A stretch of 64,000 bases of DNA from Foetidibacter luteolus (GTDB taxonomy: Bacteria > Bacteroidota > Bacteroidia > Chitinophagales > Chitinophagaceae), in the NCBI RefSeq assembly GCF_009650435.1, contig NZ_VVIP01000067.1, positions 30,284 to 94,283 on the forward strand, given 5' to 3'. Of the stretch, positions 1 through 8,550 are shown piece after piece. Below the pieces are notes generated by a model, which saw only the letters and a program-made list of their open reading frames with translations, ran no database searches and was not told where the DNA came from. Position numbers and translations under genes: made by a program. Position 1 is the stretch's first letter. Every line of letters begins with the position of its first letter.

Positions 1-2499
1 ATAGGTAGGTTCGGCGGAAAGGCCCAGCGTAAAGTAATTGGCATTCTGGCCAGGCTGTACAGAATAGCGGGAAATATTATAAGTGGGCGAAGCGGAAAAA
101 TTCATGTCGAAGTTTTCTTTCAGGTTGGTTGTCCAGCGTATGGTTTCGCCAATGGAATAATTGGTGGTTACATTATTTTGAGTTTTTATTTGTTGGGCAT
201 TGGCGCTGTCTAAAGTGCTAACAAGTGCCACACCGCGGCTATGCGAAAAATTGGTGCCGAAGTTAAGGTTGGACTTAGGGTTCTTTAGCTGAAAACCATA
301 GTTGAAATAGCCTGATATATTGTAATTACCATTAAGGTTTACCGGCTTTATGGTATCTACACCAGTAGAAAGGATGGTAGTGGTGGAATTAACGATATTG
401 TTATTGATGAAGCTGGCATTAATAGAAGCGAATATGTTGCGAAACTTAACATTGTCAAACGAGGTGTACAGCAACCTGAACGAGTTGGTGAACGATTGCT
501 TAAGGTTAGGGTTACCCACGCTTATGTTAAGCGGGTCGCTGTTGTCAATAACCGGTTGCAATTGCTGTACATTGGGTTGGGCCGTTCTGCCGGAATAGTT
601 AAAGCGCAGGTTGGTAGTGCGGTTAAACCGGTATGTAAGGTTGGCCGTAGGATACAGGTTGGTGAATTTTTGTGTGAGAAATATTTCCTTCGAACGGTTT
701 TCGCTGGTAAGGTTGCCAAACTGCACGCCGGAGCCTATGCTGAAGTTGAGCTTTTCTGCCTGTAGGCGATAGTTAAGCGTAACCCTGTTAGATGTATAAG
801 TGTTATCGAACGAATTGGTAAGCAGAGTATCAATAATGCTGAACTTATCATCCAGCGGGTTATAGCTATACGTGGTTTTGGCAGATGTGTTTTTGTTCCG
901 GGAGTAATTGTAATTCAACTCCAGCATTGAGTTTTTGCTGATGGGCTCTGTATAAGAAAACGTAGAGCCAAAACTCTTGCTGTTGGATTGGGAAAGGTAT
1001 TGCTGGTTGATAATGCTGGTAGAATCGCCCAGCGGGTTAAAATATTGATTGGTGGAATAATTGGTGCCGTTACCGTCTTTATCGCTGCCCGCAAAATTCA
1101 ACTCCAGCGAAACTGTTCTTCCTTTTTTTTGTGCAAACCTGTGGCGGAAAAGTATATCGGCACTGCCATTGTAGCCACTGTTATGAGAGCTGGTGCGGGC
1201 ATCTGAATTACTTACCGGCACGCTTTTGCCCCTTGTGGCAGACGTAACAGAAGCTGAGTTATTGTCTGACTGCTGCCAGCTAATATTCGGTCGGATAATC
1301 ATGGAATTCAGTGTATCGAACTTGGTTTCTATGTTCAGGTTAAGCCGGTGGTTAATATTGCGGTTTTCGCCTTTTTGTGTACGGTCATTAAAAAGTGATG
1401 AATCTCCGGGGTACAGGTTTTCTATTGTGCTAACCTGTTCTGTATTCAGTTTTACATTGTTGTAAAAGTAGCTGCCGTAAGCGTCTGTATTTTTCCCCCA
1501 CACGTCCCGGTAGTTAATGCCGCCGGCCAGGGTATTGGTAATACCGTTGCTGCTGTTATTCTGCAGCAAAGCCCCGGCGCCGCTGCCACGCATGCCACCG
1601 CCGCCCCGGTTACCGCCACCGCCGGAGCCGAAAATATCCTGCCGGGTAAAGTTTTGTTTGTTGGTGTTATTGGCCTGGCCAATAATAGTAATCTGTTGGT
1701 CTCCGTTAAACCGGCTAAGGTTAACAGCTTCATCGTACAAGCCTTTGTCGCCTGCCCCCGCAACAACACGGCCAAAATATCCCTTGCGCATGTTTTTCTT
1801 GGTAGTAATATTGATGGTTTTTACCCTGTTGCCATCATCAAAACCGGTGAATTTGCTTTGGTCGCTCAGGTCGTCAAAAACCTGTATTTTATCAATCACA
1901 TCCGGGGGCAGGTTTTTGGTGGCCATCTTGGGGTCATCTCCAAAAAAGCGTTTACCATCCACCAGTATGCGGCTTACCTGTTCGCCCTGCGCTTTTACAT
2001 TCCCGTCTTTATCCACTTCCACACCCGGCAGCTTTTTCAAAAGGTCTTCAGCAACGGCATTGGGTTTGGTTTTAAACATACCGGCGTTAAACTCAACAGT
2101 GTCTTTCTTAATAATAATAGGTGGCGCCTGTACCGTTACATTGCCCAGATCGTTAGCGGTAGTATGCATGTAAACATTGCCGGCATCAAAAACATTTTTT
2201 TCAGCAGAAAGTGCAAAGGGCCGGTAAAAATTATCGTATCCCTGAAAGCTTACCATTAGCAGGTAATTGCCCAACGGCACATTGTCAATAGAAAAATTTC
2301 CGTCAGGGCCGGCTAACCGGTAAAGCACTACAGATGAGTCCGTCTGGTTCAGGATGGTGATGGTAGCTTCTTTTAATAGCTGGCCGGAAGCAGTGTCTTT
2401 CAAAGCGCCTTTAACAGTACCGGTGGTATTACTCTGCGCAAAGCCCGTATTGGCACAAAGGGAAAAAATAAACAGCAAGAGTGTAGAGCTTCTCATCAT
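1..2499 (-). CDS. Outer-membrane beta-barrel protein (TonB-receptor-like), 3' end outside window
   Basis: The reading frame is open from an ATG at 2499 to the left edge (833 codons), so the C-terminus lies outside the window. Residues 1-22 form a signal peptide ending in FAQ. Residues about 25-105 look like a carboxypeptidase-regulatory-like beta-sandwich (TVKGALKDTASGQLLKEATI). A plug-like region follows, with LLKKLPGVEVDKDGNV and RILVDGKRFFGDDP, then a long barrel rich in alternating Asn/Tyr/Thr strands. Residues about 286-309 are a Gly-rich linker. This order is typical of the Bacteroidota OMP_b-brl family, which resembles SusC/TonB receptors but usually has no SusD partner; none is seen here. 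The substrate is unknown. Two ATG codons are adjacent at 2499 and 2496; the upstream one is used. Confidence 0.88.
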   Translation of the reverse strand, partial: MMRSSTLLLFIFSLCANTGFAQSNTTGTVKGALKDTASGQLLKEATITILNQTDSSVVLYRLAGPDGNFSIDNVPLGNYLLMVSFQGYDNFYRPFALSAEKNVFDAGNVYMHTTANDLGNVTVQAPPIIIKKDTVEFNAGMFKTKPNAVAEDLLKKLPGVEVDKDGNVKAQGEQVSRILVDGKRFFGDDPKMATKNLPPDVIDKIQVFDDLSDQSKFTGFDDGNRVKTINITTKKNMRKGYFGRVVAGAGDKGLYDEAVNLSRFNGDQQITIIGQANNTNKQNFTRQDIFGSGGGGNRGGGGMRGSGAGALLQNNSSNGITNTLAGGINYRDVWGKNTDAYGSYFYNNVKLNTEQVSTIENLYPGDSSLFNDRTQKGENRNINHRLNLNIETKFDTLNSMIIRPNISWQQSDNNSASVTSATRGKSVPVSNSDARTSSHNSGYNGSADILFRHRFAQKKGRTVSLELNFAGSDKDGNGTNYSTNQYFNPLGDSTSIINQQYLSQSNSKSFGSTFSYTEPISKNSMLELNYNYSRNKNTSAKTTYSYNPLDDKFSIIDTLLTNSFDNTYTSNRVTLNYRLQAEKLNFSIGSGVQFGNLTSENRSKEIFLTQKFTNLYPTANLTYRFNRTTNLRFNYSGRTAQPNVQQLQPVIDNSDPLNISVGNPNLKQSFTNSFRLLYTSFDNVKFRNIFASINASFINNNIVNSTTTILSTGVDTIKPVNLNGNYNISGYFNYGFQLKNPKSNLNFGTNFSHSRGVALVSTLDSANAQQIKTQNNVTTNYSIGETIRWTTNLKENFDMNFSASPTYNISRYSVQPGQNANYFTLGLSAEPTY

Positions 2500-2583
2500 A
2501 AGGAGCGATTGAATAAATAATGCCCGTTTGGATGTTGAAGCTATTTTTTAGTTTAAAGCAGGTAGTGGCCAAATCGGCATAAT

Positions 2584-2609
2584 GACGAAGGATGTAGGCA
2601 AAAGACGAA
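2584..2609 (-). promoter_or_regulatory. Direct repeat TTCGTC x2, possible regulator site
   Basis: Two GACGAA hexamers (TTCGTC on the minus strand) start at 2584 and 2604, 20 bp apart, about 85-105 bp upstream of the receptor start at 2499. Two direct repeats two helical turns apart suit LytTR-type regulators, but no such regulator is in the window and the site is short. This is inference only. Confidence 0.3.
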
Positions 2610-2654
2610 AATTCGGCGTAGCAGGTACAACGGAATCTGATTAAAAAGAAAGTC

Positions 2655-2732
2655 TTGGTACCCGGCAGCAGGAACTACTGTTGGGCGTCCCTTGCGTCGC
2701 ACTCTTGTACTGCACCGCTTTATTCGGCAGCC
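2655..2732 (-). repeat. Dispersed family A repeat, copy 1
   Basis: It carries the family core CTTGCGTCGCACTCTTGTAC with a CCCGGCAGCAGG arm on its left and lies in the 466-bp gap between the receptor and plsY. The rest of that gap (2500-2965) shows only the direct repeat at 2584-2609 and no credible gene. Confidence 0.75.
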
Positions 2733-2965
2733 CACATTATTAAATTTAGGCTGTAATGCCGGGTTGAGCATTGTCATGCTGAGTTTATCGCAGCATTGTC
2801 GAAACCGGTTGTACAAGTCACTTTACCCGTTTATTGCGGGCTCAGGCTGGCAGCTTAACTTAATGATATTATACTTCAGCTTAGGAAGCTACATTAAGCA
2901 TAATACAACCTAAAACTGAGTACTGAAAGAGGGGAGGAATTTTTCTGTGTTAATGGCTGTGTGTA

Positions 2966-3616
2966 TTAACCACGTCTTTTTTGCCTTCGGCGGTCGCGGT
3001 ATTTAAGAATGGGCACTTTGCTTTCCGTGCCATTCAGCAACCTGTTGATGTTTTTCTGGTGGGTGAGTATAACCATTAACGCTACCAGTATGGAGAATAT
3101 GCGGTAGAGCGTTACATCATCATTAAATATGAAAAGGATAAATACGGCAAAAGCTATACCCGATAAGATGGAACTTAAGGAAACAAACCGGGTAAGGTAA
3201 AGTACCAGCAAAAAAACCCCTACACAGCAAACAGCTACCAGGGGTTGAATCGCAACGATCATTCCAAACAGTGTAGCCACACCTTTACCGCCTTTAAAAT
3301 TGGCCCATAAAGGAAATATATGGCCAAGTACAGCCGCTAAGCCCAGCCCTATCATCAGGTTGGTGCGGTGCAACTCGCTGGTTAAGTAAAAGGGGATAAA
3401 AATGTATAGTGAAGTAGCTATAACGCCCTTCAGCATATCCATAATCATTACAAATGTGCCCCATTTAGAGCCGAGCACACGGTAAGTGTTGGTGGCGCCG
3501 GCATTGCCGCTGCCATAATCCCTGATGTCAATTCCAAAAAATCTTTTACTTACCCATACAGAGGTGGGAACTGACCCAATAAGATAAGCTAATACGATAA
3601 GTAGGAGTTCTTTCAA
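2966..3616 (-). CDS. plsY: Acyl-phosphate:glycerol-3-phosphate acyltransferase PlsY
   Basis: An integral membrane enzyme that transfers the acyl group of acyl-phosphate to glycerol-3-phosphate, the first step of phosphatidic acid synthesis. Family signatures are clear: LIGSVPTSVWVSK in the first helix, GSGNAGATNTYR, and HIFPLWANFKGGKGVAT. About seven hydrophobic helices and a basic tail (RDRRRQKRRG) are visible; the length is normal. The frame is open further, to a TTG at 3643, but the TTG at 3616 (MKELLLIVLAYL) matches the usual family N-terminus. A TATATTTG box at 3641-3648 would place transcription start between the two, so 3616 is preferred. It probably has its own promoter; prmA lies upstream on the same strand. 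Confidence 0.9.
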   Translation of the reverse strand: MKELLLIVLAYLIGSVPTSVWVSKRFFGIDIRDYGSGNAGATNTYRVLGSKWGTFVMIMDMLKGVIATSLYIFIPFYLTSELHRTNLMIGLGLAAVLGHIFPLWANFKGGKGVATLFGMIVAIQPLVAVCCVGVFLLVLYLTRFVSLSSILSGIAFAVFILFIFNDDVTLYRIFSILVALMVILTHQKNINRLLNGTESKVPILKYRDRRRQKRRG

Positions 3617-3640
3617 TGGTGATTGGTTAAAGCTGGATAA

Positions 3641-3648
3641 CAAATATA
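3641..3648 (-). promoter_or_regulatory. Putative -7 box for plsY
   Basis: TATATTTG on the minus strand matches the Bacteroidota TAnnTTTG box and lies 25 bp upstream of the preferred TTG start at 3616. No strong -33 TTTG is seen. Confidence 0.4.
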
Positions 3649-3700
3649 AGGTTCCGGGTTTGCAAATCCAGCTTTTTGTGTGAATATTTTCTGGAAAAAA

Positions 3701-4513
3701 TTAGCCATTAAACAGCATACAAATCCATTTATCACGGGAAAAACAGCCTTTATACAACACATTAAATTTTTCTATTGCATATAAGATGTCTGCTTCGTCT
3801 TCGGCCAACAGCCCGCTAAGTAACAGAAAACCTTTGGATTGCAGGTTTCCACAAAGGGCGTTTAGGTTATCCAGTATTACATTTTTGTTGATATTTGCCA
3901 GTATAACATCGAATTTTTCACCTGTTGCAACGTTACCTGCAAGCTCCACCCGGATATTTTCACATTGATTGCTATGGACATTTTCCCGTGAATTATTGAT
4001 GCACCATTCATCGTTATCAATTGCCAATACTGAAGATGCACCCAGTTTTTCAGCGAGAATGGCCAATATGCCGGTACCGGTGCCAAAATCAAAGACCTTC
4101 TTTCCTGAAAAATCAATGTGGCGCATTTGATCCATCATCATGTAGGTAGTGGCATGATGCCCGGTACCGAAACTCATTTTAGGGGTAATTACTATTTCAT
4201 GCTGCACATTGCTTACAGGGGCATGAAAATCTGCACGTACGGCTACAAAGTCATCCACACATACCGGTTCAAAAGAAGATTCCCACACGGCATTCCAGTT
4301 CTGCATGGGCACAATTGATTTTTGATAGGAAACACCCTGCCGCCCTGTAATGGAAGAAAGGGTTTCCTCATCAAAATTATCCGCGGGTATAAACGCTTTT
4401 ACCAGGTTGTCCTGTTCTTCAAAACCTTCAAAACCGGCATGGCTTAATAAGGCTACCAGTATTTCTTTTTGCTCTTCAGTAACGGGTGTTATGGTAATTT
4501 GAACGTGGCTCAT
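3701..4513 (-). CDS. prmA: Ribosomal protein L11 methyltransferase PrmA
   Basis: A SAM-dependent methyltransferase that trimethylates ribosomal protein L11. The 270-residue protein has the PrmA N-terminal domain and then a Rossmann methyltransferase fold: MSFGTGHHATTYMMMDQM just before motif I, VFDFGTGTGILAILAEKLGA (motif I) and ILANINKNVI (NPPY-like motif IV). The ATG at 4513 gives the expected N-terminus. Its stop is 57 bp from the open end of plsY. In many Bacteroidota it is a single-copy housekeeping gene. Confidence 0.92.
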   Translation of the reverse strand: MSHVQITITPVTEEQKEILVALLSHAGFEGFEEQDNLVKAFIPADNFDEETLSSITGRQGVSYQKSIVPMQNWNAVWESSFEPVCVDDFVAVRADFHAPVSNVQHEIVITPKMSFGTGHHATTYMMMDQMRHIDFSGKKVFDFGTGTGILAILAEKLGASSVLAIDNDEWCINNSRENVHSNQCENIRVELAGNVATGEKFDVILANINKNVILDNLNALCGNLQSKGFLLLSGLLAEDEADILYAIEKFNVLYKGCFSRDKWICMLFNG

Positions 4514-4633
4514 AAAGAGAATATATGACTATGATAAACTGGCGAATTTACAGGCTGGCGCTGTGCCGAGTAGCTGACAAAGCCCTTCGCTTTGCCCCGG
4601 GGCAGTCTATTGCATTAATTGCCCAGTAGAATT

Positions 4634-4692
4634 GTTGCCGTACAAGGGAGTGACACAACGGACGCCTCATAGTAGCAATAAAGCCCGGTAAA
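4634..4692 (+). repeat. Dispersed family A repeat, copy 2
   Basis: Core CCGTACAAGGGAGTGACACA followed by GCCTCATAGTAG and GCCCGG. It is in the GAGTGACACAAC subtype with the copies at 22795 and 46502. It lies downstream of pnp. A small hairpin (CAAAGC/GCTTTG, about 4577-4594) sits just left of it. Confidence 0.7.
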
Positions 4693-4720
4693 TAAAAAAC
4701 TTCCTGTTTTTTGCAAAGCA

Positions 4721-4757
4721 AAAAATAAAGCGGCCTCAACCCGGGTTGAGGCCGCTT
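4721..4757 (-). terminator. Intrinsic terminator of pnp
   Basis: A perfect 15-bp palindromic stem at 4728-4757 (centre CCCGGG) is followed on the minus strand by a TTTATTTTT run, 20 bp after the pnp stop codon. Confidence 0.88.
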
Positions 4758-4777
4758 ATTTATATTTTCAAAATTGC

Positions 4778-6910
4778 TTATTGTGCAGGTTTGCCTTCGG
4801 GTTTAGGCAGCAATACTTTTCTGCTCAGCTTAAACTTACCGGTTTTCTGGTCAAGGCCAATCAGTTTAACCTTAACAATATCGCCTTCGTTTAAAACGCC
4901 CTCTACTGTTTCGAGGCGTTTCCAGCTTATTTCGCTAATGTGCAGCAGGCCTTCTTTTTTAGGCAGAAACTCCACAAAAGCACCATAAGGCTGGATGCTT
5001 TTTACCTTGGCTTCGTACACTTCGCCAACCTGCGGTACAGCTACTATGCCCTTAACCCAGTTAAGCGCTTTAACCACACCTTCTTTGTTGGAAGAGAAGA
5101 TGCTAACCTCGCCAAAGTTGCCCACTTCTTCAATATTGATGGTAGTGCCGGTTTCTTTCTGTATTTCCTGTATAATCTTTCCGCCGGGGCCTATTACCGC
5201 ACCAATAAATTCTTTGTCAATAATCAGTTTTTCCATTCTTGGCGCATGCGGCTTAACGTCATCGCGGTGTGCAGGCAGGCACTCGTACATGGCATCAAGA
5301 ATATGCAGGCGGCCTTTGCGTGCCTGTTCCAACGCTTCACGCATTACTTCCATGCTAAGGCCATCTACCTTAATATCCATCTGTACGCCGCAGATGCCCT
5401 GGCGGGTACCGGTAACTTTAAAATCCATATCGCCCAGGTGGTCTTCATCGCCCAATATATCGGTAAGGATGGCATACTTGCCATCGCCACGGGTGATAAG
5501 GCCCATAGCCACACCACTTACGTGTTTGGGAAAAGGCACACCGGCATCCATCAGCGCCAGCGAACCGGCACAAACGGTAGCCATTGACGAAGAACCGTTA
5601 GATTCAAGGATGTCGCTAACTATACGCACGGTGTAGGCATAATCGCTGCCCGGCATCATTTGCTTAAGGCTGCGCATGGCCAGGTTGCCATGGCCAACCT
5701 CGCGGCGGCCCGGGCCACGCATCATTTTAACCTCTCCGGTTGAAAATGGCGGGAAGTTATAATGCAGTATAAATTTGGAATAATCAGATTTAGCAGCGCT
5801 TTCAACCAACAGCTCATCCAGCGGGGTGCCAAGGGTAACTGTGGTGAGGGATTGGGTTTCGCCCCTTGTAAATAAGGCAGAACCGTGCGGCGTGGGCAGC
5901 GGGTCAACTTCCATTGCCAGTGTGCGAACCTGGTCAAGCTGGCGGCCATCCAGGCGGATGCGGTCGTCCAGTATCATGTTGCGCACTATTTCCCACTGTA
6001 AATCTTCGTAATATTTTTTAGCCAGTTTTTTTGTGCTGTCTTCAACGTCTTCTCCCAGGCTTTCCACCAATGCATCTTTAAGCGCTTTAAAAGCATCGCT
6101 TCTGCTATGCTTATCAGTGCCTGCTTTGGCTATTTCATATATTTTTTCTTTGGTAAAAGCAGTTACTTTTTCTTTAAGGGCTTCATCCTGGGCAGGTTTA
6201 GCGTAGTCGCGTTTACCTGTAACACCTTTTTTGTCACGCAGTTCTGCCTGCGCTTTAATTTGCACCCTGATGGCTTCATGGGCAATCTCAAGCGCTTTTA
6301 CCAGGTCTTCCTCGCTGCATTCTTTGGCTTCACCTTCCACCATCATCAGGTTTTTCTCTGTAGCTGCAATAATGAACTCCAGGTCGGCCTTGGCCAGTTC
6401 AGACCGCTTAGGGTTTACAATAAAGTTGCCGTCTACCCTGGCAATACGTACTTCAGAGATGATTTCTTTAATGGGAATGTCGCTTACCGCCAATGCTGCC
6501 GAAGCGGCCAGGCAAGCCAGCGCATCCGGAAGTATTTCTTCTTCACTGGATACAAGGGATATCAGCACCTGCACATCGCACAGGTAATCTTCAGGGAACA
6601 ATGGGCGCAATGCACGGTCAATAAGGCGGCTGGTTAATACTTCGTAATCGTTAAGCCTTGCTTCACGTTTAAAGAATGAGCCGGGGATACGGCCAGCCGA
6701 AGCGAATTTTTCCTGGTAATCAACAGATAGCGGGAAAAAGTCCTGGCCTTCTTTAGGCTCTTTGTTGGCTACTACGGTAGCAAGAATAATACAGTTACCC
6801 TGGCGTACGGTAACAGCACCGTCTGCCTGGCGGGCCAGTTTGCCGGTTTCTATAACAACTTCCGCTCCGTTAGGTAAGGTAAATGCGGATTGAATTGGTT
6901 GAGTTAACAT
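4778..6910 (-). CDS. pnp: Polyribonucleotide nucleotidyltransferase (PNPase)
   Basis: A phosphorolytic 3'-5' exoribonuclease active in RNA turnover. The 710 residues show the full family order: first RNase PH domain (GSFFKREARLNDYEVLTSRLIDR), an all-alpha linker, second RNase PH domain (ALFTRGETQSLTTVTLGT; RGPGRREVGHGNLA), a KH domain with GAVIGPGGKIIQEIQKETG near residues 570-590, and a C-terminal S1 domain (GEVYEAKVKSIQPYGAFVEF). The ATG at 6910 gives a normal N-terminus. It lies just downstream of rpsO, a conserved pairing, but a strong terminator separates the two, so it probably also uses its own promoter. Confidence 0.97.
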   Translation of the reverse strand: MLTQPIQSAFTLPNGAEVVIETGKLARQADGAVTVRQGNCIILATVVANKEPKEGQDFFPLSVDYQEKFASAGRIPGSFFKREARLNDYEVLTSRLIDRALRPLFPEDYLCDVQVLISLVSSEEEILPDALACLAASAALAVSDIPIKEIISEVRIARVDGNFIVNPKRSELAKADLEFIIAATEKNLMMVEGEAKECSEEDLVKALEIAHEAIRVQIKAQAELRDKKGVTGKRDYAKPAQDEALKEKVTAFTKEKIYEIAKAGTDKHSRSDAFKALKDALVESLGEDVEDSTKKLAKKYYEDLQWEIVRNMILDDRIRLDGRQLDQVRTLAMEVDPLPTPHGSALFTRGETQSLTTVTLGTPLDELLVESAAKSDYSKFILHYNFPPFSTGEVKMMRGPGRREVGHGNLAMRSLKQMMPGSDYAYTVRIVSDILESNGSSSMATVCAGSLALMDAGVPFPKHVSGVAMGLITRGDGKYAILTDILGDEDHLGDMDFKVTGTRQGICGVQMDIKVDGLSMEVMREALEQARKGRLHILDAMYECLPAHRDDVKPHAPRMEKLIIDKEFIGAVIGPGGKIIQEIQKETGTTINIEEVGNFGEVSIFSSNKEGVVKALNWVKGIVAVPQVGEVYEAKVKSIQPYGAFVEFLPKKEGLLHISEISWKRLETVEGVLNEGDIVKVKLIGLDQKTGKFKLSRKVLLPKPEGKPAQ

Positions 6911-7011
6911 AATAAAATATTGAAAATAGAAGCACGAAGTACGAAAAGCGGGGAAATATGGCGTACACAGGTGCCGCTGGTGAACAGATAAGGAATCTAT
7001 TTGCAGGCGTA

Positions 7012-7061
7012 TGCAAAAAAAACTATTCCCAACCGTTTCAAAACGCAGTTGGGAATAGTTT
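7012..7061 (-). terminator. Intrinsic terminator of rpsO
   Basis: A perfect 14-bp inverted repeat (arms 7020-7033 and 7048-7061, 14-nt loop) is followed on the minus strand by nine T residues. It starts 17 bp after the rpsO stop and separates rpsO from pnp. Confidence 0.9.
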
Positions 7062-7078
7062 CAGCATAATTGAACAAT

Positions 7079-7351
7079 TTATTTTCTTAAACCCAGTTTT
7101 TCAATCAATGCGCGGTAACCGGTAAGGTCGTGCTTTTGCAGGTAGCTCAACAAACGTTTACGTTTGCCTACCATCTGCATTAAGCCGCGGTGGGTAGAAT
7201 AATCTTTTTTATTTGCCTGCAGGTGGCTGGATATGCTGCTGATACGCTCTGTTAACAGGGCTACCTGGCCTTCTATAGAACCTGTGTTCTCAGCTTTGCC
7301 GCCGTGGGTTGCAAAAATTGTGGCTTTTTTTTCTTTTGTTAAGTAAGACAT
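7079..7351 (-). CDS. rpsO: 30S ribosomal protein S15
   Basis: A small-subunit primary binding protein for the 16S central domain. The 90 residues are the usual family length and carry GSIEGQVALLTERISSISSHL, the conserved HRGLMQMVGKRKRLLSYL motif and the C-terminal LGLRK. ATG at 7351. A TACTTTTG promoter box lies 54-61 bp upstream, and a strong terminator follows, so it looks monocistronic with pnp downstream. Confidence 0.97.
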   Translation of the reverse strand: MSYLTKEKKATIFATHGGKAENTGSIEGQVALLTERISSISSHLQANKKDYSTHRGLMQMVGKRKRLLSYLQKHDLTGYRALIEKLGLRK

Positions 7352-7404
7352 CTCAATTTCTTTTTAAAAACATCCAGAATTTTTCTTCTTCTTTATTTGG
7401 ACGG

Positions 7405-7412
7405 CAAAAGTA
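7405..7412 (-). promoter_or_regulatory. Promoter -7 box for rpsO
   Basis: TACTTTTG on the minus strand matches TAnnTTTG. It lies 54-61 bp upstream of the rpsO ATG, in a gap with no other gene. Confidence 0.6.
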
Positions 7413-7561
7413 GGGTAAAATTTGTGGAAAAACGCAATTTTGATAAAACTTAATTATTGTTGGTTGCTGCCATAGCTTGGCGAAAGCCGCAAACCGGAAA
7501 TCTTGCCGCTTATAAACCCACGCCTTTTAAAGGTAACAGCGCATGTTAAATTAATTTTTTA

Positions 7562-8239
7562 ATGAAAAAACTTTCCCCGCTGATAACTGATTTTCTTTTT
7601 AACCTGCACCTGCCTTTTGCGCTGCCGGAGGGGGTGGGCGTGCTGGATGTGCACAACAACCGGCAGGTAAGAAATGCCTGCCTCGCCTTTTACAGTAAAT
7701 TTTACAACGATAACCAGGCCCGGCACCTTATGCTGGGTATTAACCCAGGCCGCTTTGGCGGGGGCGTTACCGGCATTCCTTTTACAGACCCCATCCGTCT
7801 GCAGGAAAAATGCGGCATAGAAAACGGGTTTGCAAAAAAGCAGGAGCTGTCGTCTGTATTTGTTTACGATGTAATTGACGCTTTTGGCGGGCCTGCCGCT
7901 TTTTACGGCCGGTTCTACATCTCTTCCATAAGCCCGTTGGGGTTTGTGCGGAACGGAAAAAACCTTAATTATTATGACGACAAAAACCTGAAACAACTCA
8001 TAGAGCCATTTGCGGCAGATTGTATTAACCGCCAGTTATCCTGGGGCCTGAACAGGGATGTATGCTTTTGCATAGGTGAAGGTGAAAACTTAAAATACCT
8101 GCGGCAGCTTAACGGCAGGTATGGCTGGTTTGGCAATATAACGGCCCTGCCGCACCCGCGTTTTGTAATGCAGTATAAGCTAAAGCAAAAAGAGCTGTTT
8201 GTTGAAAAATACTTCAACTTGCTGAACAGCGCCGGCTAA
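7562..8239 (+). CDS. SMUG2-type uracil-DNA glycosylase family protein
   Basis: Probably excises uracil from DNA. The 225-residue protein has a uracil-DNA-glycosylase-fold active-site loop, LGINPGRFGGGVTGIPFTDP (residues about 60-79), and a later FYISSISPLGF segment; this arrangement fits the SMUG2 branch (DUF4918) found in Bacteroidota. The C-terminal PHPRFVMQYK carries the His expected in the DNA-intercalation loop. ATG at 7562. It stands alone, divergent from rpsO and followed by a family A repeat. The SMUG2 assignment is from motif recall. Confidence 0.8.
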   Translation: MKKLSPLITDFLFNLHLPFALPEGVGVLDVHNNRQVRNACLAFYSKFYNDNQARHLMLGINPGRFGGGVTGIPFTDPIRLQEKCGIENGFAKKQELSSVFVYDVIDAFGGPAAFYGRFYISSISPLGFVRNGKNLNYYDDKNLKQLIEPFAADCINRQLSWGLNRDVCFCIGEGENLKYLRQLNGRYGWFGNITALPHPRFVMQYKLKQKELFVEKYFNLLNSAG

Positions 8240-8375
8240 TGTTGGCCAGGTGGCAAAACTTCTGTTTTCTTGCCGGTATCAAATTGTTGTTTTTTGCCTT
8301 ATTGTACTTACGGTAATGGCTGGATGGTAATGCCTGGTAAAAAATTAAACCTAAGGGATGCCGGTTTTTTTGTTG

Positions 8376-8478
8376 GGCAAAGCGGTGGCGTACAAGAGTG
8401 CGATCCCGAATCGTTCCTCTCGGGACAGGCTACAGTAAAGCCTCATGCTTGTTCCTGCTGCCGGGCCCATAAAAATCT
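8376..8478 (+). repeat. Dispersed family A repeat, copy 3, with CCCGA hairpin insert
   Basis: The core GGCGTACAAGAGTGCGA is interrupted at the usual ACGCAAC point by a hairpin with arms CCCGA/TCGGG. The copy then resumes with GCCTCATG and ends GCCGGGCCCATAAAAA. It fills the gap between the SMUG2 gene and the lipoprotein; no gene is credible at 8240-8550. Confidence 0.8.
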
Positions 8479-8550
8479 TTTGCACGCAGCGTGTAACCAG
8501 CGTAGTGAAACTCTGTTTTTATATGGCTTTTGTTTAAAATACAAATTGTT

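Noticed and set aside
1517..2259. Two long plus-strand frames (1517-2173 and 1654-2259)
   Set aside because: They lie opposite the outer-membrane barrel gene, are Pro/Ser- or Phe/Val-rich in the manner of antisense frames, and have no recognisable domains.
4940..5636. Plus-strand frames of 213-215 codons inside pnp
   Set aside because: Antisense shadows of a well-conserved PNPase gene; composition follows the complementary strand.
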